A stretch of DNA of 64,000 nucleotides from Acinetobacter bohemicus ANC 3994 (GTDB taxonomy: Bacteria > Pseudomonadota > Gammaproteobacteria > Pseudomonadales > Moraxellaceae), in the NCBI RefSeq assembly GCF_000367925.1, contig NZ_KB849164.1:146507-210506 (forward strand), in the 5' to 3' direction. Shown here in pieces: positions 35,224 to 43,709 of this stretch. Position 1 is the stretch's first letter. Every line of letters begins with the position of its first letter. The position numbers and the translations under genes are program-made. Under the pieces are notes generated by a model, which was not told the DNA's origin, searched no databases, and worked only from the letters and a program-made list of their open reading frames with translations.

Positions 35224-35646
35224 TTATGCTTTATAGGTAGACAATAAAATACTGGTTTCGGTGTTATAAATTCCTGATATATTTCGTATTCTTTCTAATA
35301 TTTTATCAAAACTTTCTAAGCTATCTGACTCTAATTCTACCAATAAATCCCACTTGCCATTGGTCGTATGTAAAGTCTGTACTGCCGAATCTAGGCGTAA
35401 TGCTTTAACAACAGCACGGGTTTGGGTGCCTTCCACCATAATATTCATCCAAGCCCGAATGGTATTTTGGTTGGCACTGGGCTTAATACGGATGGTATAG
35501 CCCATAATGATGCCATTCATTTCCATATATTCAATCCGTTTTTGAACGGTGGCGCGTGAAACACGAATTTTATTGGCCAAATCGGTAATCGACATTCTGG
35601 CATTGTCACGCAGTAAACCTAGAATTTGGCTGTCGGTATCATTCAT
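35224..35646 (-). CDS. Lrp/AsnC-family transcriptional regulator
   Basis: A 140-residue regulator from ATG 35646 (MNDTDSQILGLLRDNARMSI); an upstream TTG at 35667 is less likely. The N-terminal helix-turn-helix is at about residues 14-45 (DNARMSITDLANKIRVSRAT, VQKRIEYMEMNGII). The C-terminal RAM ligand domain includes AWMNIMVEG and WDLLVELESDSLESFDKILE. It is divergent from the glutamate dehydrogenase that precedes the ast genes, so it probably controls that catabolic unit in response to an amino acid. Confidence 0.93.
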   Translation of the reverse strand: MNDTDSQILGLLRDNARMSITDLANKIRVSRATVQKRIEYMEMNGIIMGYTIRIKPSANQNTIRAWMNIMVEGTQTRAVVKALRLDSAVQTLHTTNGKWDLLVELESDSLESFDKILERIRNISGIYNTETSILLSTYKA

Positions 35647-35855
35647 TTTGATTTTGTCACTTAGCAAATTGATAAAATTTATTTCATTTTAATTAAAATA
35701 ACAACTTTTTTGATTCAATTTGATTTTTCATACTATATCTATGGACACATACATGACATTCGGAAACTCATCTGGATAGATAAAGACCATGTTGTATGGT
35801 GTCACCTGTTTTTTTAATGGATTTGATCAAACGAATTTTACAAGGGAAAATATCT

Positions 35856-37127
35856 ATGTCTTTGTCGTATGAAATGGAAACTAGCCGAGCATGGCAGACT
35901 TATCTTGCGCAGATCAATCAGGTTACTCCTTATTTAGAAGAAGATTTAATTCCTTTTGTTAATACATTAAAGCGACCAAAGCGTGCGCTTATCGTAGATG
36001 TACCGATTGTGATGGATGACGGTTCTATTCAGCATTTTGAAGGCTACCGTGTTCAACACAATCTATCGCGTGGTCCGGGTAAAGGCGGGATTCGCTATCA
36101 TCCAGATGTTGAACTGAATGAAGTCATGGCACTGGCTGCTTGGATGACCATCAAGACCGCAGTATTGAATTTACCTTATGGTGGTGCCAAAGGCGGCGTT
36201 CGCGTTGACCCACGTAAATTATCTCCTCGTGAATTAGAACGTTTGACGCGTCGCTTTACCAGTGAAATCAGCCCGATTATTGGTCCACAAACCGATATTC
36301 CAGCACCGGACGTAGGCACCAATGCTAGCATTATGGGCTGGATGATGGATACCTATTCCAGCATTAAAGGTCATACCGTAACTGGCGTAGTGACAGGTAA
36401 GCCTGTGCATTTAGGCGGTTCATTGGGTCGTGTGCGTGCGACAGGTCGTGGCGTGTTTGTGACGGGCTTAGAAGTTGCCAAAAAAATCAATTTGGCAATT
36501 GAAGGCAGCCGTGTTGCGATTCAGGGCTTTGGTAATGTCGGCAGTGAAGCGGCTTACTTATTCCATAAAGCCAATGCCAAAGTAGTTTGCGTACAAGACC
36601 ATACAGGCACGATCTATAGCGAACAAGGCTTAGATGTTAAACAGTTGCAGGATCATGTAGCACAGCATCAAGGTGTCGCGGGCTTCCCAGAAGCAAGCAT
36701 GATTGATGATCAAGAATTCTGGAATATCGACATGGATATCCTGATTCCTGCTGCTTTGGAAGGTCAAATTACCGCAGAACGTGCGCAAAAGCTCACTGCT
36801 AAATTGATCTTGGAAGGTGCAAACGGTCCAACTTATCCAGAAGCTGAAGAGATTTTATTACAACGTCAGATCAGCATTGTACCGGATGTATTGTGCAACG
36901 CTGGCGGGGTAACGGTCAGTTACTTCGAATGGGTACAGGACATGGCGAGCTATTTCTGGACGGAAGATGAAATTAATGAGCGTTTGGACAAACTCATGAT
37001 GTCGGCGGTTGAAGATGTTTGGGGCAAAGCGCAGGAAAAACAATGCAGCTTGCGTACAGCAGCTTACATTTTGGCATGTGAACGCATCTTGAAAGCACGT
37101 AAAGAACGCGGAATTTTCCCGGGCTAA
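35856..37127 (+). CDS. gdhA: Glu/Leu/Phe/Val dehydrogenase family, probably glutamate dehydrogenase
   Basis: The enzyme interconverts glutamate with 2-oxoglutarate and ammonia. From ATG 35856 behind AAGGG it is 423 residues, the size of hexameric NAD-type catabolic GDH. Key blocks are GGIRYHPDVELNEVMALAAW, YGGAKGGVRVDP with the catalytic lysines, PAPDVGTNASIMGWMMDTYS and the Rossmann loop VAIQGFGNVGSEAAY. It lies 73 bp upstream of astC. The arginine succinyltransferase pathway ends in glutamate, so this enzyme would complete degradation. Cofactor choice is inferred, not proven. Confidence 0.9.
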   Translation: MSLSYEMETSRAWQTYLAQINQVTPYLEEDLIPFVNTLKRPKRALIVDVPIVMDDGSIQHFEGYRVQHNLSRGPGKGGIRYHPDVELNEVMALAAWMTIKTAVLNLPYGGAKGGVRVDPRKLSPRELERLTRRFTSEISPIIGPQTDIPAPDVGTNASIMGWMMDTYSSIKGHTVTGVVTGKPVHLGGSLGRVRATGRGVFVTGLEVAKKINLAIEGSRVAIQGFGNVGSEAAYLFHKANAKVVCVQDHTGTIYSEQGLDVKQLQDHVAQHQGVAGFPEASMIDDQEFWNIDMDILIPAALEGQITAERAQKLTAKLILEGANGPTYPEAEEILLQRQISIVPDVLCNAGGVTVSYFEWVQDMASYFWTEDEINERLDKLMMSAVEDVWGKAQEKQCSLRTAAYILACERILKARKERGIFPG

Positions 37128-37200
37128 TTGTCGCTTCACCACTGTTCACCCTTCAGTTTAAGTAAAAATAAAGCCTTATTTATGTAAGGAAGAGGATCTC

Positions 37201-38421
37201 ATGAGCCAAAATTTTCATCCGAATCGCCAAGACTTCAATCAGTATATGGTCCCTGTTTTTGCACCTGCACAATTTATTCCTGTACGAGGCGAAGGTTCTC
37301 GTTTGTGGGATCAGGCAGGTAAAGAATATATCGACTTTGCTGGTGGTATTGCCGTTAATGCTTTGGGGCATGCGCATCCTGTAGCCGTTAAAGCTTTGGT
37401 CGAACAAGGGCAAAAGCTTTGGCATATTGGCAATGGCTATACCAATGAACCGGTTTTGAATTTGGCAAAACAATTGGTTGAAAGTACTTTTGCCGATAAA
37501 GTCTTTTTCTGTAATTCAGGCGCAGAAGCCAATGAAGCGGCATTGAAATTAGCACGTAAGGTGGGCTTGCTTTCAGGTTCTGCCCATAAAAATAAAATTG
37601 TCGCTTTTCAAAATGCCTTTCATGGTCGCACATTATTTACCGTGACCGCCGGTGGTCAGCCGAAATATTCACAGGATTTTGCACCGCTGCCAGAAGGTAT
37701 CCAGCACCTACCATTTAATGATTTGGAAGCTGCACGCGCTGCCATTGATGCCGAGACTTGCGCAGTGATTGTCGAGCCGATTCAGGGCGAAGGTGGTGTG
37801 ATTACCGCAACACCTGAGTTCTTAAAAGGCTTGCGTGAATTGTGTGATCAACATGGCGCCGTACTGATTTTTGATGAAGTGCAAACGGGTGTGGGCCGTA
37901 CAGGTTCATTGTATGCCTACATGAACACCGAAGTGACACCCGACATTTTAACCACAGCAAAAGCTTTGGGCGGTGGTTTCCCGATTGGTGCGATGATCGC
38001 TACAGACAAATACGCCAATATGTTTGTGGTGGGTGATCACGGTACGACTTATGGCGGTAACCCGCTGGCGTCTGCGGTAGCAAGCGCGGTATTTGAGTTT
38101 ATCAACACGCCTGAAGTCTTGAATGGTGTGCGTACTCGTGCACAGATTTTTGCCGAAGGCTTAAATGAGTTAAATGCACGCTATGGCCTGTTTGAAGAAA
38201 TTCGCGGCCAAGGTTTGTTAATCGGCTGTGTACTGAAAGCTGAATATGCTGGCAAGGCCAAAGACATTGTGACCCTTGCGGGTCAGGAAGGCTTGTTGGC
38301 TTTGGTGGCTGGCCCGAATGTCGTGCGCTTTACACCGTCATTAATCATTGCTGAAGAGCAGATTAAAGAAGGCTTACAGCGCTTTGACCGTGCTTTAGCG
38401 CGTTTCGTTAACGAGAAATAG
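37201..38421 (+). CDS. astC: Succinylornithine / acetylornithine aminotransferase
   Basis: AstC transaminates N2-succinylornithine to succinylglutamate semialdehyde in the AST arginine degradation pathway. The 406-residue class III PLP enzyme shows FCNSGAEANEAALKLARK, AFHGRTLFTVT, LIFDEVQTGVGRTG and the PLP lysine in TTAKALGGGFPIGAM. GGAAGAGG precedes its ATG. It leads astCADBE; the next gene starts 10 bp after it. Activity with acetylornithine in biosynthesis is also possible. Confidence 0.96.
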   Translation: MSQNFHPNRQDFNQYMVPVFAPAQFIPVRGEGSRLWDQAGKEYIDFAGGIAVNALGHAHPVAVKALVEQGQKLWHIGNGYTNEPVLNLAKQLVESTFADKVFFCNSGAEANEAALKLARKVGLLSGSAHKNKIVAFQNAFHGRTLFTVTAGGQPKYSQDFAPLPEGIQHLPFNDLEAARAAIDAETCAVIVEPIQGEGGVITATPEFLKGLRELCDQHGAVLIFDEVQTGVGRTGSLYAYMNTEVTPDILTTAKALGGGFPIGAMIATDKYANMFVVGDHGTTYGGNPLASAVASAVFEFINTPEVLNGVRTRAQIFAEGLNELNARYGLFEEIRGQGLLIGCVLKAEYAGKAKDIVTLAGQEGLLALVAGPNVVRFTPSLIIAEEQIKEGLQRFDRALARFVNEK

Positions 38422-38431
38422 GCTTCTCGCT

Positions 38432-39463
38432 ATGATGATTGTTAGACATGCAGAGCATAAAGACCTCGACGATATCTATATTTTGGCAGGGAAGTCAGGC
38501 ATTGGCCTGACCTCTCTTCCGCAAAATAAAGAGATTTTGTCTGCCCGTATTTTACGCACCCAAAATACCTTGCAAGGCCAAGCTGCCCAAAGTGAACAGG
38601 GCTATCTTTTTGTCTTGGAAGATACCGAATTACAACGTGTGGTGGGGGTCAGCGCAATAGAGGTTTCTGTCGGTCTGACTGAGCCATTTTATAACTATCA
38701 CGTCGGCAAGCAGGTGCATGCATCACAAGCACTGAATGTTTATCAGACGCTGAATACGCTGTTTCTAAGTAATGACCATACTGGATGCAGCGAACTATGC
38801 ACCTTATTTCTTGACCCTGATTTCCGCAAAAATCAGAACGGCAAATTTTTGTCCAAAATCCGCTTCCTATTTATGGCGGCTTTTCAGGACTGCTTTAAAA
38901 ATACGCTGATTGCTGAAATGCGTGGTTACTCAGATGAAAATGGGCGTTCGCCATTCTGGGATGCGTTGGGCCATCATTTCTTCGATATGGACTTTGCTAC
39001 CGCAGACTATTTAAGTGGCATTGGGCAAAAAGTCTTTATTGCAGAATTGATGCCGCGTTTTCCGGTGTATATGGACCTGCTTCCTTCCGCTGCGCAGCAA
39101 GTGATTGCACAGGTGCATCCACAGACTTTGCCGGCAGCACATGTGCTGGAAACGGAAGGGCTACGCTATCAGGGCTATGTCGATATTTTTGATGCTGGCC
39201 CGACGTTGGAAGCTGAAATTAAAGATTTGCGCGCTGTTCAGGACAGCCACGTCTGTAAGGTGAGACTGGTGCCTGAAGTGCAGGAAGGAACCATCCGCTA
39301 TTTGGTTGCCAATGACTGCTATCAGCATTACCGCGCCATTTTGGTCAGCAATCAGGCGGATCACGCAAGCTTGCCTTTAACCGCTGCACAGGCCGAGGCC
39401 TTGGGCGTACAAGCGGGGCAGTGCGTTCGCCTGCTGCCTTTAGATATCATGGAGAAACAATAA
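38432..39463 (+). CDS. astA: Arginine N-succinyltransferase
   Basis: AstA transfers succinyl from succinyl-CoA to arginine, the first AST step. The 343-residue protein has the family blocks MIVRHAEHKDLDDIYILAGK, CSELCTLFLDPDFRKNQNGK, EMRGYSDENGRSPFWDALGH and HFFDMDFATADYLSG. It starts with ATG ATG at 38432; either could serve. Its TAA overlaps the astD start by one base (TAATG). Confidence 0.96.
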   Translation: MMIVRHAEHKDLDDIYILAGKSGIGLTSLPQNKEILSARILRTQNTLQGQAAQSEQGYLFVLEDTELQRVVGVSAIEVSVGLTEPFYNYHVGKQVHASQALNVYQTLNTLFLSNDHTGCSELCTLFLDPDFRKNQNGKFLSKIRFLFMAAFQDCFKNTLIAEMRGYSDENGRSPFWDALGHHFFDMDFATADYLSGIGQKVFIAELMPRFPVYMDLLPSAAQQVIAQVHPQTLPAAHVLETEGLRYQGYVDIFDAGPTLEAEIKDLRAVQDSHVCKVRLVPEVQEGTIRYLVANDCYQHYRAILVSNQADHASLPLTAAQAEALGVQAGQCVRLLPLDIMEKQ

Positions 39464-40932
39464 TGTCACAAGGAAATTTATATATTAACGGAGCATGGTC
39501 TCCTGCGCATGGCGCAGTGTGGAACAAACTTGATCCGGTGACTCAACAACCAATTTGGCAAGGCGCTGAAGCAACTGCGGACGAAGTCGCACAGGCTTGT
39601 CAGTCTGCACGTGCCGCATTTGTAGCGTGGGCACGTCGTCCTTTAGCAGAACGTCTTGAAATTATCCAACGCTTTGCCACTTTATTGGAACAGAACAAAC
39701 AGCAGTTAGCGACAGTGATCAGTCGTGAAACCAGCAAACCACTTTGGGAAACGCTCACCGAAGTTCAATCTATGGTTGCCAAAGTGGCGATCTCGGTTCG
39801 TGCTTATCATGAACGTACTGGGGAAAGCCTGACTGAAATGGCGGATGGGGCTGCATCATTACGTCATCGCCCGCATGGGGTGTTGGCTGTATTCGGACCG
39901 TACAATTTTCCGGGTCATTTACCCAATGGTCATATTGTTCCTGCCTTGATTGCAGGGAACACCGTGGTGTTTAAGCCGAGTGAGTTGACACCGTGGACGG
40001 CAGAAGAAACCGTTAAGTTATGGCAAGCCGCAGGTTTACCTGATGGTGTGTTGAACTTGGTTCAAGGTGGTCGCAGCACAGGCGAAGCGCTTGCACAATC
40101 AAGCGAAATTGATGGCTTATTGTTCACGGGCAGTGCCAACACGGGCTACCACTTACACCAGCAATTGGCAGGTGCGCCTGAAAAGATTTTGGCGCTCGAA
40201 ATGGGTGGCAATAACGCACTGATTATCGATGAAATTACCGATATTGATGCTGTAGTGAATTTGACCATTCAATCGGCTTTTGTTTCTGCGGGACAGCGTT
40301 GTACTTGCGCACGCCGTTTAATTATTAAAAACGGTACAGAAGGTGATGCTTTCATTCAACGTCTAGTTGAAGTGACGCGTGATTTGGTGGTCGGTCAATG
40401 GGATGCACAGCCGCAACCGTTCATGGGCGGTGTGATTTCCTTAAATGCTGCACAACAAATTTTGCAAGCACAGCAGCGTCTGATTGATTTAGGCGCAACG
40501 CCATTATTGTCAGTGACGCAGCCAGATGCAAATAGCAGTCTATTAAGCGCTGGAATCCTTGAAGTGACCGGTGTTAGCCATGTGCCTGATGAAGAATACT
40601 TTGGGCCACTGAGCTGTATTTACCGCTATGACAACTTTGATGAAGCGCTGAAAATTGCCAACGCAACACGTTTTGGTTTGTCTATTGGCTTAGTTTCTCC
40701 AGACCGTGATTTGTTTGAGCGTTTGTTGATTGAAGCACGCGCAGGCATTGTCAACTGGAACAAACCATTAACTGGGGCTTCAAGTGCAGCACCTTTTGGT
40801 GGTGTTGGTGCATCGGGCAACCATCGTGCAAGTGCTTTCTATGCGGCAGATTATTGTGCATGGCCAATGGCATCGCTTGAAAGTGATCAGGTGAATTTAC
40901 CTGAAAAATTATCGCCAGGCATTGTGCTGTAG
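39463..40932 (+). CDS. astD: Succinylglutamate-semialdehyde dehydrogenase
   Basis: AstD oxidises succinylglutamate semialdehyde with NAD+. From ATG 39463 (MSQGNLYINGAWS) it is 489 residues, usual for the family. An earlier in-frame start at 39421 only extends into astA. The catalytic Cys lies in FVSAGQRCTCARRL and the general base Glu in LALEMGGNNALI; the Rossmann region includes FTGSANTGYHLHQQ. It lies between astA and astB. Confidence 0.97.
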   Translation: MSQGNLYINGAWSPAHGAVWNKLDPVTQQPIWQGAEATADEVAQACQSARAAFVAWARRPLAERLEIIQRFATLLEQNKQQLATVISRETSKPLWETLTEVQSMVAKVAISVRAYHERTGESLTEMADGAASLRHRPHGVLAVFGPYNFPGHLPNGHIVPALIAGNTVVFKPSELTPWTAEETVKLWQAAGLPDGVLNLVQGGRSTGEALAQSSEIDGLLFTGSANTGYHLHQQLAGAPEKILALEMGGNNALIIDEITDIDAVVNLTIQSAFVSAGQRCTCARRLIIKNGTEGDAFIQRLVEVTRDLVVGQWDAQPQPFMGGVISLNAAQQILQAQQRLIDLGATPLLSVTQPDANSSLLSAGILEVTGVSHVPDEEYFGPLSCIYRYDNFDEALKIANATRFGLSIGLVSPDRDLFERLLIEARAGIVNWNKPLTGASSAAPFGGVGASGNHRASAFYAADYCAWPMASLESDQVNLPEKLSPGIVL

Positions 40933-40954
40933 TTGAAGGATAGGGAGTTTAAAA

Positions 40955-42295
40955 ATGTCAGGCTATGAAATTAATTTTGATGGTTTAGTTGGACCGACTC
41001 ATCATTATGCGGGATTGTCGTTCGGGAACGAAGCATCGACCAAAAACCGCAATAATGTTTCCAATCCTAAACTTGCTGCCAAGCAAGGCCTTTTAAAAAT
41101 GAAGGCTTTGTCGGATATGGGCTTGAAGCAAGGCGTATTTGCACCGCAAGAACGTCCACATGTCCCGACTTTACGTAAGTTAGGTTTTCGCGGTGATGAT
41201 CACAGTGTGATTGAACAGGCGATGCGTACATCTCCTGCATTGTTGTCTGCACTCAGTTCAGCGTCATGTATGTGGACGGCAAATGCGGCAACGGTTTCGC
41301 CTTCGGCAGACAGTGCGGATGGACGCGTGCATTTTACTGCAGCCAATTTGAATAACAAATTCCATCGTTCGATTGAACATGAAACCACGTCACGCGTTAT
41401 GGCCGCGATGTTTAATGATGAGTGTCATTTTGCGCATCATGCTGCATTGCCACCTGTCTCATTGTTTGGCGATGAAGGTGCTGCCAATCATAACCGTTTA
41501 GGCGGTGCTTATGATCAATCCAGCGTACAAGTGTTTGTTTATGGACAGCAATTTTTGGGTGGCGGTATTGGCCCGAAACATTATCCTGCACGTCAGTCGC
41601 TTGAAGCCAGTGAAGCCGTTGCACGCCTACACCAGCTTAATCCTGCACAAACTGTATTTGTACAGCAGCATCCGGATGTGATTGACCAAGGTGTTTTCCA
41701 CAATGATGTAATTGCGGTAAGTAACCAACAGGTCTTATTCCATCACCAGCAAGCCTTCTTAAATCAGACTGAAGCTTTGTCTGAAATCCGCCAGAAAATG
41801 GCGCATTTAGAACAGGACTTTATTTCGATAGAAGTGCCTGAGCAGCGTGTTTCGGTAAAAGATGCGGTAAATACCTATTTGTTTAACAGTCAGCTGTTGA
41901 CCCGTCCAGATGGCGGTATGAGCATCGTTGTACCAGAAGAATCACGTCAAAATAAAGCGGTGTGGGACTATCTGAATGACATGATCCAGATGGGTACACC
42001 AATTGATGACATTAAAGTCTTCGACTTGCGTGAAAGCATGCGTAATGGCGGTGGTCCAGCGTGTTTGCGCTTGCGTGTCGCGGTGAATGAAGCAGAACTA
42101 CAAGCGATTAACCCGAATGTGTTGATGAATGAGCATTTGTTCAATCGTTTAAATGTATGGGTAGATCAACATTACCGTGATGCAATGACTCAGCAAGATT
42201 TGGCCGACCCGATGTTGTTGATTGAAAGCCGTACGGCGTTGGATGAACTCACCCAAATCCTTGGATTGGGTTCAGTTTACCACTTCCAGCAATAG
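40955..42295 (+). CDS. astB: N-succinylarginine dihydrolase
   Basis: AstB hydrolyses N2-succinylarginine to succinylornithine, CO2 and two ammonia. The 446-residue guanidino-modifying (pentein-fold) enzyme begins MSGYEINFDGLVGPTHHYAG, a strict family start, and retains MWTANAATVSPSADSADGRV and the C-terminal SMRNGGGPACLRLRV with the catalytic Cys. AGGATAGGGAG acts as ribosome-binding region. It is the fourth gene of the operon. Confidence 0.97.
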   Translation: MSGYEINFDGLVGPTHHYAGLSFGNEASTKNRNNVSNPKLAAKQGLLKMKALSDMGLKQGVFAPQERPHVPTLRKLGFRGDDHSVIEQAMRTSPALLSALSSASCMWTANAATVSPSADSADGRVHFTAANLNNKFHRSIEHETTSRVMAAMFNDECHFAHHAALPPVSLFGDEGAANHNRLGGAYDQSSVQVFVYGQQFLGGGIGPKHYPARQSLEASEAVARLHQLNPAQTVFVQQHPDVIDQGVFHNDVIAVSNQQVLFHHQQAFLNQTEALSEIRQKMAHLEQDFISIEVPEQRVSVKDAVNTYLFNSQLLTRPDGGMSIVVPEESRQNKAVWDYLNDMIQMGTPIDDIKVFDLRESMRNGGGPACLRLRVAVNEAELQAINPNVLMNEHLFNRLNVWVDQHYRDAMTQQDLADPMLLIESRTALDELTQILGLGSVYHFQQ

Positions 42296-42318
42296 TTCAG
42301 CACACGAGTTGAAAGCGC

Positions 42319-43293
42319 ATGATTGATTTCTTAGGTCTGGTTTTAGCAGCAAAACAACCCGCATTATTGCGGGGGATGCAGGACCATTTTGCATGGGAAT
42401 GGCTGGCTGAAGGGGTTTTATCTTTGACCCCGAAACAGGCCTATGAAAAAGTTGTGGTGCTTTCAGCGGGTGTACATGGCAATGAAACTGCGCCAATCGA
42501 ATTATTGGCACGCTTGAGTCAGGATATTTTTACGGGACAGTTGGAACTGAAGGTTCGTTTATTGCTGATTTTAGGTAATCCTGAAGCGATTCGTTCAGGG
42601 CAACGCTATATTGAAAATGACATAAACCGCATGTTTTGCGGTGTGCAGCAGCAATTTGTGGTGACGGACGAAGCACAGCGCGTGGTAGAACTGGAGCAAA
42701 TCGTAACGGATTTCTTCACAAACAGTCATGCACAGGCACAGCGTTACCACTATGACTTGCATACGGCGATTCGCCCGTCATTGCTGCCAACCTTTGCTTT
42801 ATTTCCGTATCAAACCCATGCCTATGATGCTACGTTGCTTGCCAGTCTGAATGCTGCCGAGCTGGATGCTGTTGTGTATCACAATGCCGTAGGCAAAACT
42901 TTTACACATTTCACCAGTTCAATATTTCAGGCCGCAAGTGCCACTTTGGAACTGGGACATGCCAAGCCTTTTGGTCAAAATGATTTATTGGCATTCTCTG
43001 CCATCGATCAGGTGCTGCGGACTGTACTGAGTGCGCAAGACCTACCAGTGCGTAACAACAAAGCAATTCAAACATTTCAGGTCGCGGATTCCATCATCAA
43101 AACGGAAGATGATTTTCAGCTCAATCTTGCAGATTCCGCACCGAATTTTTCAGTGTTCCAGTCTGGTGCAGTGATTGCCACACAGCAGGGTAAACCTTAT
43201 GTGGTGGCGCAGCAGCAGGTCTGGATTTTATTTCCCAATCCTCAGGTAAAAAAAGGTCTCAGGGCAGGCCTGCTTTTAACTGAAGTCAATTAA
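42319..43293 (+). CDS. astE: Succinylglutamate desuccinylase
   Basis: AstE splits N-succinylglutamate into succinate and glutamate, the last AST step. The 324-residue zinc carboxypeptidase-like protein has zinc ligands in SAGVHGNETAPIELL and in DLHTAIRPS, and a catalytic Glu candidate in TLELGHAKPFG. It closes astCADBE, 23 bp after astB. No clear terminator follows. Confidence 0.95.
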   Translation: MIDFLGLVLAAKQPALLRGMQDHFAWEWLAEGVLSLTPKQAYEKVVVLSAGVHGNETAPIELLARLSQDIFTGQLELKVRLLLILGNPEAIRSGQRYIENDINRMFCGVQQQFVVTDEAQRVVELEQIVTDFFTNSHAQAQRYHYDLHTAIRPSLLPTFALFPYQTHAYDATLLASLNAAELDAVVYHNAVGKTFTHFTSSIFQAASATLELGHAKPFGQNDLLAFSAIDQVLRTVLSAQDLPVRNNKAIQTFQVADSIIKTEDDFQLNLADSAPNFSVFQSGAVIATQQGKPYVVAQQQVWILFPNPQVKKGLRAGLLLTEVN

Positions 43294-43509
43294 TTTGTTT
43301 TTAAGTGTCATATTTTAAAATGGTGAAATTATAGTTTTAGGTTGCATAGTTTTGATTAACTTTTTAAATGGAATTAAATATATGGATATTGTTAACAATA
43401 TAAATTCAATATATTCCGGTGAAGATCATTTTTATATTAATCTTCAACGGGAAGTTTTATATCGTGTTTTATTTAAGCTCATGTTTTTTAATAGATAATA
43501 GCTTTATTT
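43294..43509. other. AT-rich spacer between astE and the permease promoter
   Basis: The spacer contains no convincing gene. A 38-codon frame at 43382-43498 lacks a ribosome-binding site. It may hold upstream activator sites for the sigma-54 promoter, but I could not match an NtrC-type dyad. Confidence 0.5.
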
Positions 43510-43525
43510 TGGCATGCGTGTTGCA
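43510..43525 (+). promoter_or_regulatory. Sigma-54 (-24/-12) promoter of the permease gene
   Basis: TGGCATGCGTGTTGCA fits TGGCAC-N5-TTGCA with the invariant GG (43511-43512) and GC (43523-43524) at the required 10-bp spacing. It lies 185 bp upstream of the permease ATG. An RpoN-dependent activator is therefore expected. Confidence 0.75.
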
Positions 43526-43541
43526 TCTTGCGACAATTATA

Positions 43542-43695
43542 TCAGGTGACTCTAGATTTTAAGGATATGGAATCTAGCGCCTGAATAATATGCAGAATAA
43601 GTGTATTAAAAATATGTGTGGCTGAATATTGGATTGCGAAAAATCAATGATTGATTCCTGTGCAATCCCATATTTACAACCTGATGTGTTGTAAA
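43542..43695 (+). promoter_or_regulatory. Structured 5' leader of the permease mRNA
   Basis: Three stem candidates lie between the sigma-54 promoter and the ATG. TCAGG...CCTGA encloses CTAGATT...AATCTAG (43542-43584). GGATTGC pairs with GCAATCC (43631-43637, 43662-43668). TTTACAA pairs with TTGTAAA (43673-43679, 43689-43695), ending just before the GGAG ribosome-binding site. It may be a post-transcriptional control element; no known riboswitch is recognised. Confidence 0.4.
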
Positions 43696-43709
43696 TTGGA
43701 GTAATAAAC

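Noticed and set aside
43382..43498. 38-codon frame upstream of the permease promoter
   Set aside because: No ribosome-binding site and no family resemblance.
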